NCBI GenBank assembly: GCA_964398945.1
Contig: CAYNOT010000005.1
Location: 174,988 to 238,987 of the forward strand
DNA: 64,000 bases
Direction: 5' to 3'
Source of the DNA: JBGTGG01 sp964398945
Lineage (GTDB): Bacteria; Bacteroidota; Bacteroidia; Cytophagales; Cyclobacteriaceae
Part shown: in pieces, positions 26,967 to 38,300 of the stretch
Position numbering within the stretch: the stretch's first letter is position 1
Layout: every line of letters starts with the position of its first letter
Program-made: the position numbers and the translations under genes
Notes under the pieces: generated by a model
Seen by the model: the letters and a program-made list of their open reading frames with translations, nothing else
Told to the model about the DNA's origin: nothing
Database searches by the model: none

Positions 26967-28148
26967 TTAATTTATCCAAATCAATGGATTTCGAATGGGC
27001 AAGTTCCGAACAACTTCTTCTGTGCCGGGGTTGTGCTCCAGTTTTTTCCACGTTGCCAGCCAGTCATTATGTTTATAAGCATCAGCTCCAAAAACAAGAA
27101 AGGGTGGAGCCACTGGCCAATTCCGCCAATACATTACATCCTCACCATAGGGCCATGTTGATTTATCTTTTATAAATGGATACAGAAATTCAATTCCTTT
27201 ACGAATGGATTTACCATCCTGTGTTTCATACAGCCACAGATTATTTTCTGAATCAGAAAGAATCTGGGCAATCATGGTCATTGCATCAAGGTTAAAAATT
27301 GAATATCCATAAGGCTTGCTCCTGCCAAGTTCAAGCGGAAACTTTCCTTCACCATCCATCTGATCGGGCAGCAACACGTTTTTAAACCTTTCGCTACAAA
27401 ATTTCAACAAATTTTTATCGCCTGTAAGGTTGGCAAACGCGGCTACCTGCATTACCCAACACGTTCCATGATTGTTTTTAGCATTCATCTCTGCCATTCC
27501 ATATTCATGGGTTGTCAACCATTCCAAATAGCGGGTGAACCAAATTTTCACCTGCTTTTGTATAGGCTGGGGAAAGGCGGAAGACTTCCCTAAAACAAGG
27601 GCTCCTTGCGCAACTTCCATTAAATGAATAGTGTCGATGATGCCGATGCCCCTGCCCGTAACCCTTCCGCTAATGGCCTGTGCATACAATAAATTCGGGT
27701 TCATGCGTGTATTAGGAGAAACAAACCAGGCATTCAAATGCAATACTGCATGCTTTGCGTAGCGTTCATCGTTTGATATCAGGTACGCTGAGGCAAGGCT
27801 GCCAATAACTTTGCTAAACCGGATCATGGCCAAACGGTGCGCAGTAAAATTGTCCGGGTTGGTCAGTCCATCACGTTGCACATAAGGCCCATCAACAGTT
27901 GTGGAATCGGGCCACCAATAATCGCCTTCAGAGTAAAAGTCATGAATGCTACCGGCACTCCGAGGAGAGCCATAAGCAGTAATGGTAATGGGTTGTTGCT
28001 GAAGCGCCCAGTCAGCCTCTCGCAGTATGTGAGCTTCAAGGGTGTTGATAACTTCATTTCTAATTGACTGACCTGCTGTTGATGAGCTCCCGAAACAGAA
28101 TAGAAATAGTGGTAAAATGAATGGACGGAATTGCATCAGTACGATCAT
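26967..28148 (-). CDS. Alginate-lyase-superfamily polysaccharide lyase (PL38-like), 393 aa
   Basis: An N-terminal signal is followed by the alginate-lyase-like alpha/alpha toroid: DYWWPDSTTVDGPYVQRDG, a long helical region with YAQAISGRVTGRGIGIID, and the conserved NNHGTCWVMQ containing Asn-His, then PLELGRSKPYGYSIFNLDA with Arg and Tyr. These residues match the Asn/His/Arg/Tyr set of uronate lyases that cleave by beta-elimination. In Bacteroidota PULs such proteins include beta-glucuronan lyases (PL38). The ATGA overlap with the DUF4861 gene shows tight coupling. It would make unsaturated oligouronides for the GH88. The exact PL family is an inference. Confidence 0.75.
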   Translation of the reverse strand: MIVLMQFRPFILPLFLFCFGSSSTAGQSIRNEVINTLEAHILREADWALQQQPITITAYGSPRSAGSIHDFYSEGDYWWPDSTTVDGPYVQRDGLTNPDNFTAHRLAMIRFSKVIGSLASAYLISNDERYAKHAVLHLNAWFVSPNTRMNPNLLYAQAISGRVTGRGIGIIDTIHLMEVAQGALVLGKSSAFPQPIQKQVKIWFTRYLEWLTTHEYGMAEMNAKNNHGTCWVMQVAAFANLTGDKNLLKFCSERFKNVLLPDQMDGEGKFPLELGRSKPYGYSIFNLDAMTMIAQILSDSENNLWLYETQDGKSIRKGIEFLYPFIKDKSTWPYGEDVMYWRNWPVAPPFLVFGADAYKHNDWLATWKKLEHNPGTEEVVRNLPIRNPLIWIN

Positions 28149-29308
28149 TCAAAAATTACTTCGACCGGATGTTGCAAGCGCAACGCAAATTGTGTTAGGT
28201 AGCTGTTCCAGTCGTTAGCAGTCAAAATGCTACCGGCCTTTTTCCAGGCAAAACCGGTATAATAAGTTACTGCTTGCCCGGGCTTTGCCAGAATATAAAG
28301 CTGACTTAAATCTTTTTTTGTTGTGCGGTACTCTTCGTGGCCAACCAAACCGGAAGGATCAATTACCACACCCGTACCCATTTCAGAATCATCAATCGGC
28401 TCCCAATAACTAAAGACACCGTTCAACGAATCAGCATGCACCATTCCTTTTTCATCATGAAGGGCAATACCGATCGTGACATTCGGCAATGTTGCGGATG
28501 CTTGGATCCTTTCTTCAATTTTATAAAGTTGGTTTCCAAGATCAATCGTAATCCGCTTGACTTCATTGACCGAAGCATCGCCTGCCAACCAAGGTGCATA
28601 GCTCAGTTCAACTATGTTGCGGATCGGGCCCTCCGCAATTTTTAGATACGACACAAAATTTTTAGATACGAAAAGTGAATCCTCAATCCAAACACCAATT
28701 CCACCACATCCGCGACTAGCACCAACATGGTAGGGATCATACCCCTCACCATCATCTTTGTGATAGGTACCGCCCTCTGTATATTTCTTATACCATTTAT
28801 CAATAACAGGATAGTTGACCCGCTTGAGCCAGCAATCCATTCCACTTGATAAAGTGCCACCCCGCTCTCCATTCTCTACTAACCGTTGTGCTTCGGGCCC
28901 GTATGTACGGAACGCCACCAAATCATTTTCCCAGGCATAGTCATCAGTGCGTTCCGGCACAAACCGTGAATAGGTGCTGATATCGTTATCAACTTTTTGT
29001 TCCTCATGAGCGGATGCAATGACAAATGTTTTTTCTTCCTGAGCTTTTAAAAGTGCATAAAACAACAATTCATCCGGCACACCATTGCCATCGTTATCGA
29101 TCAATTGCGTGAGCACATTATCGTTTTTAGATTTTACAGTCCAATGCGAACCTTCCGGAAGGTTACCGAGTTGGGAAAGATCAATTGCTACAACTTCCTT
29201 TCTATCAAAATCAAGATCATTTTTGACCACGATTTTTTTGGTAACCCCTGCTTGCTTACACGCTGCTAGTAAAACCAATATCCCTATATAAATTTTCAGG
29301 TTGGGCAT
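28145..29308 (-). CDS. DUF4861-type lipoprotein, 387 aa
   Basis: The signal IGILVLLAAC marks a lipoprotein. The body has a beta-rich start (IVVKNDLDFDRKEVVAIDLSQL), ERTDDYAWENDLVAFRTYGP, a CWLKRVNYPVIDKWYKK stretch and SRGCGGIGVWIEDSLFVSKNFVSYLKIAEGPIR. This pattern fits DUF4861 proteins, which recur in uronate PULs beside GH88/GH105 and lyases. Enzymatic function is not established from the sequence. The gene starts 2 bp after GH88 ends and overlaps the lyase start by 4 bp. Confidence 0.7.
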   Translation of the reverse strand: MPNLKIYIGILVLLAACKQAGVTKKIVVKNDLDFDRKEVVAIDLSQLGNLPEGSHWTVKSKNDNVLTQLIDNDGNGVPDELLFYALLKAQEEKTFVIASAHEEQKVDNDISTYSRFVPERTDDYAWENDLVAFRTYGPEAQRLVENGERGGTLSSGMDCWLKRVNYPVIDKWYKKYTEGGTYHKDDGEGYDPYHVGASRGCGGIGVWIEDSLFVSKNFVSYLKIAEGPIRNIVELSYAPWLAGDASVNEVKRITIDLGNQLYKIEERIQASATLPNVTIGIALHDEKGMVHADSLNGVFSYWEPIDDSEMGTGVVIDPSGLVGHEEYRTTKKDLSQLYILAKPGQAVTYYTGFAWKKAGSILTANDWNSYLTQFALRLQHPVEVIFE

Positions 29309-29310
29309 GA

Positions 29311-30480
29311 TTATTTATTCTTTTTGATCCACCGATCGTACCGAAGGAGTGCTTCCAGATAATAATAGTCAGCATAGATCAATGGAACATCGATTTCAGA
29401 ATTTGCAGGCTTATGACCAACACTGTGCATCAGAAAAAAATCCTGGTTGCTGCCAGGCTTCGCGAGGTAATGCTTGCTACTTAAGGACTTTAAAATCTTT
29501 TTAGCGGACTTAAGATAATTGTTTTCTTCTTTTACATAGCGTGATAACTCTAGTAAAGCAGAAGCCAGTATTGCTGCCGCTGATGCATCGCGTTGTGTGT
29601 TGGGTATTGCAGGGTCATTGTAATCCCAATACGGAACTTTGTCTTTTGGCAAATTGGGGTGATCCAACATAAACGCTGCTATCCTGACAGCTTGCTCAAG
29701 ATATTTTTTGTCTTGTGTTTCCCTATACATCATGGTGAAGCCATACAATCCCCACGCTTGTCCCCTTGCCCAGGCAGATTCATCAGAATATCCCTGATGG
29801 GTAATTTTATCAATTACTTTTCCTGTTGCTGTATCATAGTTCAAAACATGGTAGCTGCTATTGTCCGGCCTGAAGTGGTTCTCCATCGTTGTATTGGCAT
29901 GCGTCACTGCTATTTTATAAAAACTCGAATCGCCACTTGCTTTCGTTGCCCAAAATAAAAATTCAAGGTTCATCATGTTATCAATAATCACCGGATAGTG
30001 ACCCTTACCATGATCCCAGGATTTGATTACACCTGTTTTAGGATTAAATCGTTTTGTTAATGATTGCGCGCCCTGAAGCAAGATAGCTTTGTATTCAGGA
30101 TCGTTTGAGAGGCGAAGGCCATTTCCAAAAGAACAGTATAACATAAACCCAAGATCGTGTGTATAGGTATTATACTTTTCTTTTTCAAGTCCACGGGTCC
30201 ATTTGCGTGCGGCTTGTTCCCACTTGGGGTCTTTGGTCTGATCATACATGTACCATAGTATCCCGGAATAAAAGCCACTGGTCCAATCTTTTGAAGGCAC
30301 GGTCACCAATTGGTTGTCCTTTGCTGTTCGTGGAAAGTGTGTGGTATCAAAATAATGTTGTAACCGATTTTCCAAATGTTGCTTTATTACCTTTTCTTTT
30401 TTTTGTGCAACGGTGACGGTGGAGAAACCAATCATTAAAAAGAGTATTGGAAAAACTGTGCGTACGAAAATATTTGCCAT
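29311..30480 (-). CDS. Unsaturated glucuronyl hydrolase (GH88), 389 aa
   Basis: A signal peptide precedes an alpha/alpha-barrel with SKDWTSGFYSGILWYMYD, THDLGFMLYCSFG, YPVIIDNMMNLEFLFWA and THQGYSDESAWARGQAWGLYGF. The Asp of the THDLGF and DNMMN motifs corresponds to GH88 catalytic residues. These enzymes hydrate and remove the 4,5-unsaturated uronate left by lyases, here presumably those made by the PL38-like enzyme. It follows SusD with a hairpin in between. Confidence 0.9.
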   Translation of the reverse strand: MANIFVRTVFPILFLMIGFSTVTVAQKKEKVIKQHLENRLQHYFDTTHFPRTAKDNQLVTVPSKDWTSGFYSGILWYMYDQTKDPKWEQAARKWTRGLEKEKYNTYTHDLGFMLYCSFGNGLRLSNDPEYKAILLQGAQSLTKRFNPKTGVIKSWDHGKGHYPVIIDNMMNLEFLFWATKASGDSSFYKIAVTHANTTMENHFRPDNSSYHVLNYDTATGKVIDKITHQGYSDESAWARGQAWGLYGFTMMYRETQDKKYLEQAVRIAAFMLDHPNLPKDKVPYWDYNDPAIPNTQRDASAAAILASALLELSRYVKEENNYLKSAKKILKSLSSKHYLAKPGSNQDFFLMHSVGHKPANSEIDVPLIYADYYYLEALLRYDRWIKKNK

Positions 30481-30500
30481 AGCATTTATTGAATGATCTT

Positions 30501-30539
30501 AAAAAAAAATTGGGTAGGCTACCCGTTACCGGGGTAGCC
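30501..30539 (-). terminator. Stem-loop between susD and GH88
   Basis: GGCTACCC (30539-30532) pairs with GGGTAGCC (30524-30517) around a 7-nt loop. A run of nine T follows a few bases later (30509-30501). It looks like a partial terminator that lets SusC/SusD be made in excess over the enzymes. Confidence 0.6.
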
Positions 30540-30574
30540 CATTCCAATCAAACCAAATTTAATTTTTTTATTAA

Positions 30575-32083
30575 TTAATAACCTGGGTTATTAGGAGCAA
30601 GATTCGGGTTCATAATCAACTCGGTTGCTGGAAGCGGCATGAGATAATCACGCGTAGCATCAAACTCCGGACGAGGTTCTAACCCATCCGGGCCAAAAAC
30701 TACATCGCCAAGCTCACGTCTCTTGATGTCATACCACCTTTTCCATTCAAAAGCCAATTCCAATCTACGCTCTTCCAATACAAGGTCTATAAAATCATTT
30801 TTTGACAACCCGGGCGTAACATCAGCAGGAAAAGCAGTTGGTGTGCCCGCCCAATTGCGCGCACGTTCCCGCACCTGGTTAACATATCCTTCCGCTTCTG
30901 CATTTACACCTACCGCCTCCGCGAGTGCTTCAGCAGCGATCAACAAAATTTCAGCATACCGCATATCAGCGTAGTTGAAATCAGAGTATCTTCCATCTGC
31001 ATTCGAAGTACCTGGATACCTTCTCCATTTCGCAATGTGTGGGCGCTTTTCATTTGGAAAATCAGGATAGCCAACCCATTCACCAGTGGTCAGGAACGTG
31101 GAGTCAGTGAAGCTTACTTTTCTACGATAGTCAAGTTCATTCCAGGACGTGTACACCAGTAATGAAGGAACATTCACACCAAATCCAAGTTCGGCAGCAT
31201 TTCTGACGCCTACCATTGGCCCCAATAAATCATCATTTTGTCCGCCTTGAAATCGTTGGCCTAAAAAATCAAAAGTGAAGATAGGCTCTTGTAAGTCATC
31301 CCCCTTTTCAGCACGGAAGAGATCTTGAAAGTCATCCTCCAGTTTATAATTATAGATGGCGCGATTGTCAATTACCCATTTTGCTTCAGTGTATGCATCC
31401 GGGAAATCACCCCGGGTGAGATGAACAGATGCCAGGTACGAAGCCGCAGTGGCTTTTGTAGGCCTGCTGCGAACATCCGAAGGAAAAGAATTGGGAAGCC
31501 ATTCTTTAGCAAACACTAAATCCGCTATGATGCCTGCATAAATATCCGCTTCTGATGTTTTCGAAATTGTTGTCAAGGCCAACGGATCGGTTACCGCAAA
31601 ATCGATATATGGTATATCACCAAACGCGCGCACCATATGATAATAGCTAAAGGCCCTGATAAACCTTGCTTCCGCTATATAGGGATTGATTTCGGCATCG
31701 GGCAATCCCAGGCTTTTTGCTCCAGCCTCCGCGGCATTGGCTGCATTTACAACCTGATACCACACAGGCCAAATTCTCGCAACCATTCCATTGCGATCAT
31801 CCATATCGAAATCATTCACCTGAATACGCTCCGCTGCAGTGGAACGGTTTCCAATGTCCACCATATCGCTGCGGTACATCAATACAGATGAAAAAAGGCG
31901 ACCAAAAAGTGGCTCAGAAGCAATTAAACCATAACCACCAAATATTGCCGCCTCAACATCTTTTGTTGTTTTGAAAAAACCTTCGGGCGCCAATAGTCCA
32001 ATCGGCTCTTCATCCAAGTTTGCGCAACCGACAAAAGAAAGGAAAGCCCCAACTAGAAATATTTTTAAAATTATGTTTTTCAT
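30575..32083 (-). CDS. SusD/RagB-family outer-membrane lipoprotein, 502 aa
   Basis: The lipoprotein signal ends FLSFVGC. Typical SusD motifs follow: PEGFFKTTKDVEAAIFGGY, ARFIRAFSYYHMVRAFGDIPYI, NYADMRYAEILLIAAEALAEA and a C-terminal EERRLELAFEWKRWYDIKRR. It forms the surface lid of the adjacent SusC (18 bp upstream). In this PUL the ligand is probably a glucuronic-acid oligomer. Confidence 0.93.
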   Translation of the reverse strand: MKNIILKIFLVGAFLSFVGCANLDEEPIGLLAPEGFFKTTKDVEAAIFGGYGLIASEPLFGRLFSSVLMYRSDMVDIGNRSTAAERIQVNDFDMDDRNGMVARIWPVWYQVVNAANAAEAGAKSLGLPDAEINPYIAEARFIRAFSYYHMVRAFGDIPYIDFAVTDPLALTTISKTSEADIYAGIIADLVFAKEWLPNSFPSDVRSRPTKATAASYLASVHLTRGDFPDAYTEAKWVIDNRAIYNYKLEDDFQDLFRAEKGDDLQEPIFTFDFLGQRFQGGQNDDLLGPMVGVRNAAELGFGVNVPSLLVYTSWNELDYRRKVSFTDSTFLTTGEWVGYPDFPNEKRPHIAKWRRYPGTSNADGRYSDFNYADMRYAEILLIAAEALAEAVGVNAEAEGYVNQVRERARNWAGTPTAFPADVTPGLSKNDFIDLVLEERRLELAFEWKRWYDIKRRELGDVVFGPDGLEPRPEFDATRDYLMPLPATELIMNPNLAPNNPGY

Positions 32084-32101
32084 AACTATTGTTTTAAAAA
32101 A

Positions 32102-35100
32102 TTAAAAGCCAATTGATAAACCTACTGTAAATGATTTTGTATTTGGATAACTTCCATAATCCAAACCCAAATTTTGATTTGAGGCACTTCCTGATCCGCC
32201 TGAACTATAGTTCACTTCCGGGTCGATACCTGGATAGTTTGTGAAGGTGAGGATGTTTTGCGCACTCACATAAACCCGAAGTTTTTGAATGGCCAGTTTT
32301 TCAAGCACAACGGATGGCAATGTATAGCCAAGTGCAATGTTTTTTAAACGCACATAACTTCCATCATATACCCACCGGGAGGATACGCGTTGGGACCTTC
32401 CACTAAAAGCCTTTGGTATATCCGTATCGGTGTTGGTGGGTGTCCAGCGATCCAATGCACGGATTGTTGAATTGTTGAACCCTGAAAGTGTTTCCAACTC
32501 CAATAGTGTGTAGCTTAAAACATCGTTTCCTTGTGAGCCTTGAAAGAAGATATTCAAGTCAAAATTCTTCCAGCTAAAATCATTTGTAAAACCCCAGGTG
32601 AATTTCGGGTTCGGGTTTCCGATAATTGCCTGATCTGCACTGTTCAGGTTTCCGTCCCCACTAATATCCCTGAATTTTTCACCACCTGCACTTTGTTCAA
32701 AACCTGCTCCCGGAATGAACGTGTCACCATCTTGATAAACCCCGTCATACTCAAACCCCCAAAAGCTTCCAACCGGATAACCTTCGCGAAGTATTTGTGT
32801 ACTACCACTGATACCTACTAAATGACCCGGACGTGATCCGGTAAAGACATCATTGCCTCCCGGCAATTCCAATACTTTATTCTTATTAAAGGAGATATTG
32901 AAATCCGAATTCCACCTGAATTCACCCACAAGATTGCGGGAAGCAAAACTGAATTCAAATCCTTTGTTCTCAACTTTCCCAGCATTGCTTAATACTGAAG
33001 TAAAGCCCGAGTATTGTGGAAGCGGCAACTGAAACAATAAATCAGAAGTTACACGATTGTAATAATCTGCAGTAATTGTTAATCGATCGTTCCATAATCC
33101 AATGTCTGCTCCAATATCAAATTGTGCTGCGGTTTCCCATGTCAAATTGTTGTTGGCTACTGCTGTAGGCCGAACTGCATTTACAGGGACACCGTTTATA
33201 ACGGAGAAAACAGTTCCAAATCTTGCCAATGTTTGATATGGACTAATAGCCTGATTTCCGGTAAGACCATAACTCACGCGCCATTTCCAAAAGCTTATCG
33301 GGGAGATGTCTGTCATAAAACTTTCATTCCCCATATTCCAGGCAACCGCTCCTGAAGGGAAAAATGCCCATTTATTGTTCTCGCTGAAATTGGAAGAACC
33401 GTCATACCGTGCATTAAATGTGAAGAGGTATCTATCCTTCAATGAATAGTTCATCCGTGCATAGTAAGAGGAAAGAACTGATTCTGTAAAAGAAGAATTT
33501 GGCTGTTGTACAATTGTACCACCATTCAAATTCCAAAAAGAAACAGCATTGGAAATAAACGATTGAGAACGACCGCCCCATGTTTCATTACTGAATTTCT
33601 GAAAAGAATATCCCCCCAATACAGTGAGCGAATGATCAACTCCAAAAGATGTGGTGTAGGTCAAATAATTTTCGTTGATAAAATTGGTGCGTTTGTTACT
33701 GTTTATACTACCTTCGCCTCCTACATTTCTACCTTGGTTCAAGGTTGTGGGTATAAAAATTCCTGTACGTCCGTTGTTTACAGAAGCACCAAATGAAGTC
33801 CTGAATTTCAGTGATTCCAAAATTTTAAATTCACCGTATACATTTCCCTGAAAACGATCGGTTACTGTTTCGTTTTGATATTCATTAGCAACCGCTACCG
33901 GATTGTCAGTAGGGTCACCAACCAAGGCAGTGGTATACGATCCGTCTGGCCTGTAGATTCCCTGATCGGGCATGAATTTATAGGATGAAGAGACAACGCC
34001 TGTATTGTTGGCACCTCCTGAACCTTCCTGTGATTTAGTTCCACTCTGGCTTTCGCGTTGTGCAAACATATTAAGACCAATATTCAAGCGCTTACTGGCA
34101 GTGAAATCCAAATTGGAGGTAACCGAAAATCGACCATAGTCCGAACCCTTGATAACTCCTTTCTGATCAAAAGAAGTTGCTCCTACATAATAGCGAACCT
34201 CTTCTGTTCCGCCAGAAGCGGAAAGTGAATAATTTTGGATGGCACCGGGTCTAAATATTTCATCTTGCCAGTCTGTGTTTTGTCCGGACGAAACATATCC
34301 CGGATTGATTTCAGTAATGTAGTCTGTGAATTGTTCTCCATTTAACAAATCCAGTCGACCGATTTCTTTTTGAAACGAATACGAAGAGTTGAACTGGATA
34401 TTGGTTTTTCCTGCTTTGCCTTTCTTGGTCGTAACAATGATTACACCATTGGCAGCACGTGATCCATAAATCGCTGTGGCGGATGCATCTTTTAAAACTT
34501 CCATGGATTGGATATCTTCAGGAGGAGGTAAAACCCCACCTACAAATCCATCGATTACAAAAATTGGATCACTGCTCGCATTGATGGAAGAAGCTCCGCG
34601 TATACGAATTTTAAAATCAGCGCCTGGTTCACCATTGTTGGATTGGATTTGCACACCGGCTGCACGACCTTGCAGCGCTTGTTGGGCATTGATTGCCGGA
34701 TAGGCTGTTAACTGTTCTGCCTTAACAGAAGAGACCGATCCGGTCAAATCACTTTTCTTGACCGTACCATACCCTACCACAACCACTTCACTGAGGGATA
34801 TGAGGTCAGGAGCCAATACAATATTTATTTGGGTCCGGTTTGCAATTTCCACACGTTGCGTTTCAAATCCGATAAATGAAAACAACAACACACCGTCACC
34901 GGGAGCTTGTATCGAATAGCGACCATCGCTATCGGTAATCGCTCCAGTGGTTGTCCCTTCTAACCGAATGGAAACCCCCGGTAATTTCTCACCATCTTCT
35001 TCGGTGCTAACTACTCCTGATATCAAAGAAGTTTGTGCACTAACAAGGTAAGGCGAAAAAAACACTGCCAACAAGGTGCAGTATTTCAAAATTGATCGTA

Positions 35101-35113
35101 ATAATTTGCCCAT
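32102..35113 (-). CDS. SusC/RagA-family TonB-dependent transporter, 1003 aa
   Basis: The order is signal peptide, carboxypeptidase-regulatory-like domain (SGVVSTEEDGEKLPGVSIRL), SEVVVVGYGTVKKSDLTGSVSSV, the plug (FKIRIRGASSINASSDPIFVIDGF) and a C-terminal beta-barrel ending TKSFTVGLSIGF. It imports oligouronides with SusD. It is the first gene of the PUL operon and lies 213 bp behind the hybrid regulator. Its N-terminal domain is unlike those of the two sulfur-island receptors. I see no riboswitch in front of it. Confidence 0.95.
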   Translation of the reverse strand: MGKLLRSILKYCTLLAVFFSPYLVSAQTSLISGVVSTEEDGEKLPGVSIRLEGTTTGAITDSDGRYSIQAPGDGVLLFSFIGFETQRVEIANRTQINIVLAPDLISLSEVVVVGYGTVKKSDLTGSVSSVKAEQLTAYPAINAQQALQGRAAGVQIQSNNGEPGADFKIRIRGASSINASSDPIFVIDGFVGGVLPPPEDIQSMEVLKDASATAIYGSRAANGVIIVTTKKGKAGKTNIQFNSSYSFQKEIGRLDLLNGEQFTDYITEINPGYVSSGQNTDWQDEIFRPGAIQNYSLSASGGTEEVRYYVGATSFDQKGVIKGSDYGRFSVTSNLDFTASKRLNIGLNMFAQRESQSGTKSQEGSGGANNTGVVSSSYKFMPDQGIYRPDGSYTTALVGDPTDNPVAVANEYQNETVTDRFQGNVYGEFKILESLKFRTSFGASVNNGRTGIFIPTTLNQGRNVGGEGSINSNKRTNFINENYLTYTTSFGVDHSLTVLGGYSFQKFSNETWGGRSQSFISNAVSFWNLNGGTIVQQPNSSFTESVLSSYYARMNYSLKDRYLFTFNARYDGSSNFSENNKWAFFPSGAVAWNMGNESFMTDISPISFWKWRVSYGLTGNQAISPYQTLARFGTVFSVINGVPVNAVRPTAVANNNLTWETAAQFDIGADIGLWNDRLTITADYYNRVTSDLLFQLPLPQYSGFTSVLSNAGKVENKGFEFSFASRNLVGEFRWNSDFNISFNKNKVLELPGGNDVFTGSRPGHLVGISGSTQILREGYPVGSFWGFEYDGVYQDGDTFIPGAGFEQSAGGEKFRDISGDGNLNSADQAIIGNPNPKFTWGFTNDFSWKNFDLNIFFQGSQGNDVLSYTLLELETLSGFNNSTIRALDRWTPTNTDTDIPKAFSGRSQRVSSRWVYDGSYVRLKNIALGYTLPSVVLEKLAIQKLRVYVSAQNILTFTNYPGIDPEVNYSSGGSGSASNQNLGLDYGSYPNTKSFTVGLSIGF

Positions 35114-35326
35114 AAATTAGTTGTTTAAGTTTGAGTTTGGTTACTAGATGAAGTGAATGATCAAAAGGGACATCGCGATTATGAGTAATCCCAGTGCCCA
35201 TTCTTTCCAATATTTTTTCATCTGTGCGATTGATCTATATGGGCACAATTTTAGCGCAACTACCGGAACCGGAAATCCGAAAATAGGGGTAAAATAGTAC
35301 AGAATTGAGATAAGAAAACAGCGAAA

Positions 35327-38300
35327 TCAGCCCGTAGAGTCTGAATTCTCAAATTTCGAGGCATAGGTAGTAGGCGACACCCCATAATATTTCGTGAAGC
35401 ACTTGGTAAAGTATTTGGGGTTTTTGAAACCTACCTTGTAGCAAATTTGTGAGATGTTCAATTTTCCTTGTTCCAAAAGTTGGGCCGCGCGCTTCATGCG
35501 CATGGAGAGGATGAAATCATTCGGGGTCATTCCGGTCCAGGCTTTTATTTTGGTGAAAAGCATCGTGCGGCTTACGGCTAGTTCCTCCGCAAAAAAGGCA
35601 ACATCAAAAAATTCATTTTCAATGTTCCCATCTACGATACCAATTGCTTTACGCAGCAATGCTTCGTCCATGGAAGTGATGGTCACTTCACCCGGGGAAA
35701 TCGAATTGTTATCGCGAAACTTCTTTTTCAGGTTTCCTACGAACAGCAGCAGGTTTTTGACTTTTAACTTTAGTTCGCGGACATTAAAAGGTTTGGTGAT
35801 GTATTCATTTGCCCCGGACTCCAATCCTTCATATTTAAATATCAAGGAAGTACGTGCCGTTAATAAAACAAATGGGATATGGCTGGTCTTCAAATTATTT
35901 TTCACCTGAAAACAAAATTCAATACCATCCATTACGGGCATCATTACATCACTGATAATTAAATCCGGAACTTCATTGGTTGCGATCTGAATTCCTTCCT
36001 GACCATCTTGCGCTTCCAAAACATTGTATTCATCGGATAAGAGTTCTACAATAAAATTACGCACTTGCTCATTATCTTCTGTTACCAGAATAGTTTCCCT
36101 GTTTTCATTTCGAATAAAGCGATTGATGTCAAAATCCCTTTTTGGAGCAGGATCATTGGCTTCTGTTTGATAGCCTGTTAAATCCTCACTGTCTTTAAAA
36201 TCCCGTATGATCTGTGATTCTTCCAAATGGGCAGTGCCCTTTTTCAATGCAATGCTAAATTCACTTCCTTTTGAAACCTCGCTCTTGACCGATAAATTTC
36301 CTTTATGTAAATCGACTATTCCTTTTGCCAACGCCAAGCCGATGCCTGTGCCCCTGCTTTTTTCGGTATGATATCCGGGTGCCGGCACCTGGTAGAACCG
36401 GTCAAATATTTTATCAATATTTTCTTTTTGAATCCCGAGACCGGAATCACGAATACATATTTCCACAGCATTGGCATTCTCCATTACGGAAACATGTATG
36501 CTCCCTCCTTCCGGGGTAAATTTGAATGCATTGGAAAGTAAGTTGTACACCACACGCTCCAGTTTATCACGATCGTAATACATTTTAATTACCTCCTGAC
36601 CTTTATCGAATGTGTACGAATAGTTGCCGGTGTTTGCCAAAATCTTGAACGAGAGAAAGATTTCATATACGAACTTCACAATATTCCCTTCCGCAGCTTC
36701 CAACGTTGCTTGTTGATTTTCAATCTTCCTGAAATCCATCAACTGATTGACCAGTTTTAGCAATTGGCTGGCACTTTGTTGCATCACTTTAAATTTCCGG
36801 AACACAACACTGCTTCCGCGGAAATCTTGAATCAGATCTTCCAGTGGCCCGAGGATCAGGGTAAGGGGTGTCCTGAATTCGTGGGAGATATTGGTGAAGA
36901 ATTGTAACTTATTCTGATTGAGTTCTTGTTGCTGCAAGTTTATAGTATGCTCCAAATCCAATTCATATTTTAACCGGGCTTTGGATTTAATCATCCTGTA
37001 CCAACCAAACAACGCCACCGCAATGATAAAACCATATAAAAGAAATGCCCATGCCGAACGCCACGGTGCAGGTCGTACAACAACTTGAAGTTGGGTTAAA
37101 GATTCACTGGGGTGGCCGTCATTGTTTATTCCTTTGATTTCAAAAAGATAGGTTCCCGGGTTTTGAATAACATAGGATACTTCTGTGCTTGGGGATTGGT
37201 TCCACTCTTCTTCCAGGCCTTTCATTCTGTACACAAATTGATTCTTGCCAGGGTTCACAAAACTTGGCAGTGCAAACTCAAGTGTAAAATTGGCTTGGTC
37301 ATAATCGAGTTGAATTTGTTCAGCACGCGCTAGCGTTTTAGAAAGCACACCGGTTTGATCTCCCGGGGTAATTCTGGCACCATTGATCTTTAAGCCGGTA
37401 AGAAGTACATCAGGTGTGTAGGAATTCGCCCGCAAAGCTTCCGGTCGAAACCACGTCACTCCATGTGGGCCACCAAAAAAAAGTATGCCATTGCTACTGT
37501 ATGCGGATGCACTGTTATTGAACTCATTGGAAACAAGTCCATCCGATTCTTCAAATAAGGTCGCTTGGTTACGCTTGGGATGGTAACGAATAATACCATT
37601 GCTGGAACTCATCCAAAGAGAATGTTGGCTATCTTCTTCAATGGCTTGAATCCCCTTGCTTCGTGAGTCATCTGATTTAAATAAATCAATGGGTATAAAT
37701 TTATCGCCTACATACTTATGGAGCCCGGCCTCTTTTGTTCCTACCCAAATGGTATGGTCCGCACTTTCGGCAATGCATAAAATATCTTTGCCTGATTTGG
37801 TATCTTCATCATACAAATAGCGTGTGAAGGTAAACACACCTGATGCAAGATCCTTCGCTGCCAGGAAATTCAACCCGTGTTGGGTACCAATCCAAATATT
37901 GCCATTGGTATCTTTCAACAGTACCCGAACCTGATCATCTGTTAACGACCGTTGATTTGAAGGATCGTTCTTTATCCACTTTATTTCCTGCGTTGATGGG
38001 TCATACAGGTTTAAACCTCCACCAAATGTTGCGATCAACCATTGGTTGGTGTTGGTTGAAACAACGTCATAAACGCTGATGTGGCTTAGCCCTGCCTTAA
38101 CATCAATTACTTTAACCTCCTTTGGGAGATGTGGGTTGAAAATATTCAAGCCTGCATCAAGTGTGCAAACCCATAGTTCATTTGTTGAATCGTTCCAGCG
38201 TAAGGACTTGACATTGTTACTGCGCAAGCCTGTAGTGGTGATGTCAAAATAAGTAAAGCGGTTGGTTTTTTTATCGCGTGCACTGATCCCTTTGGCCTCG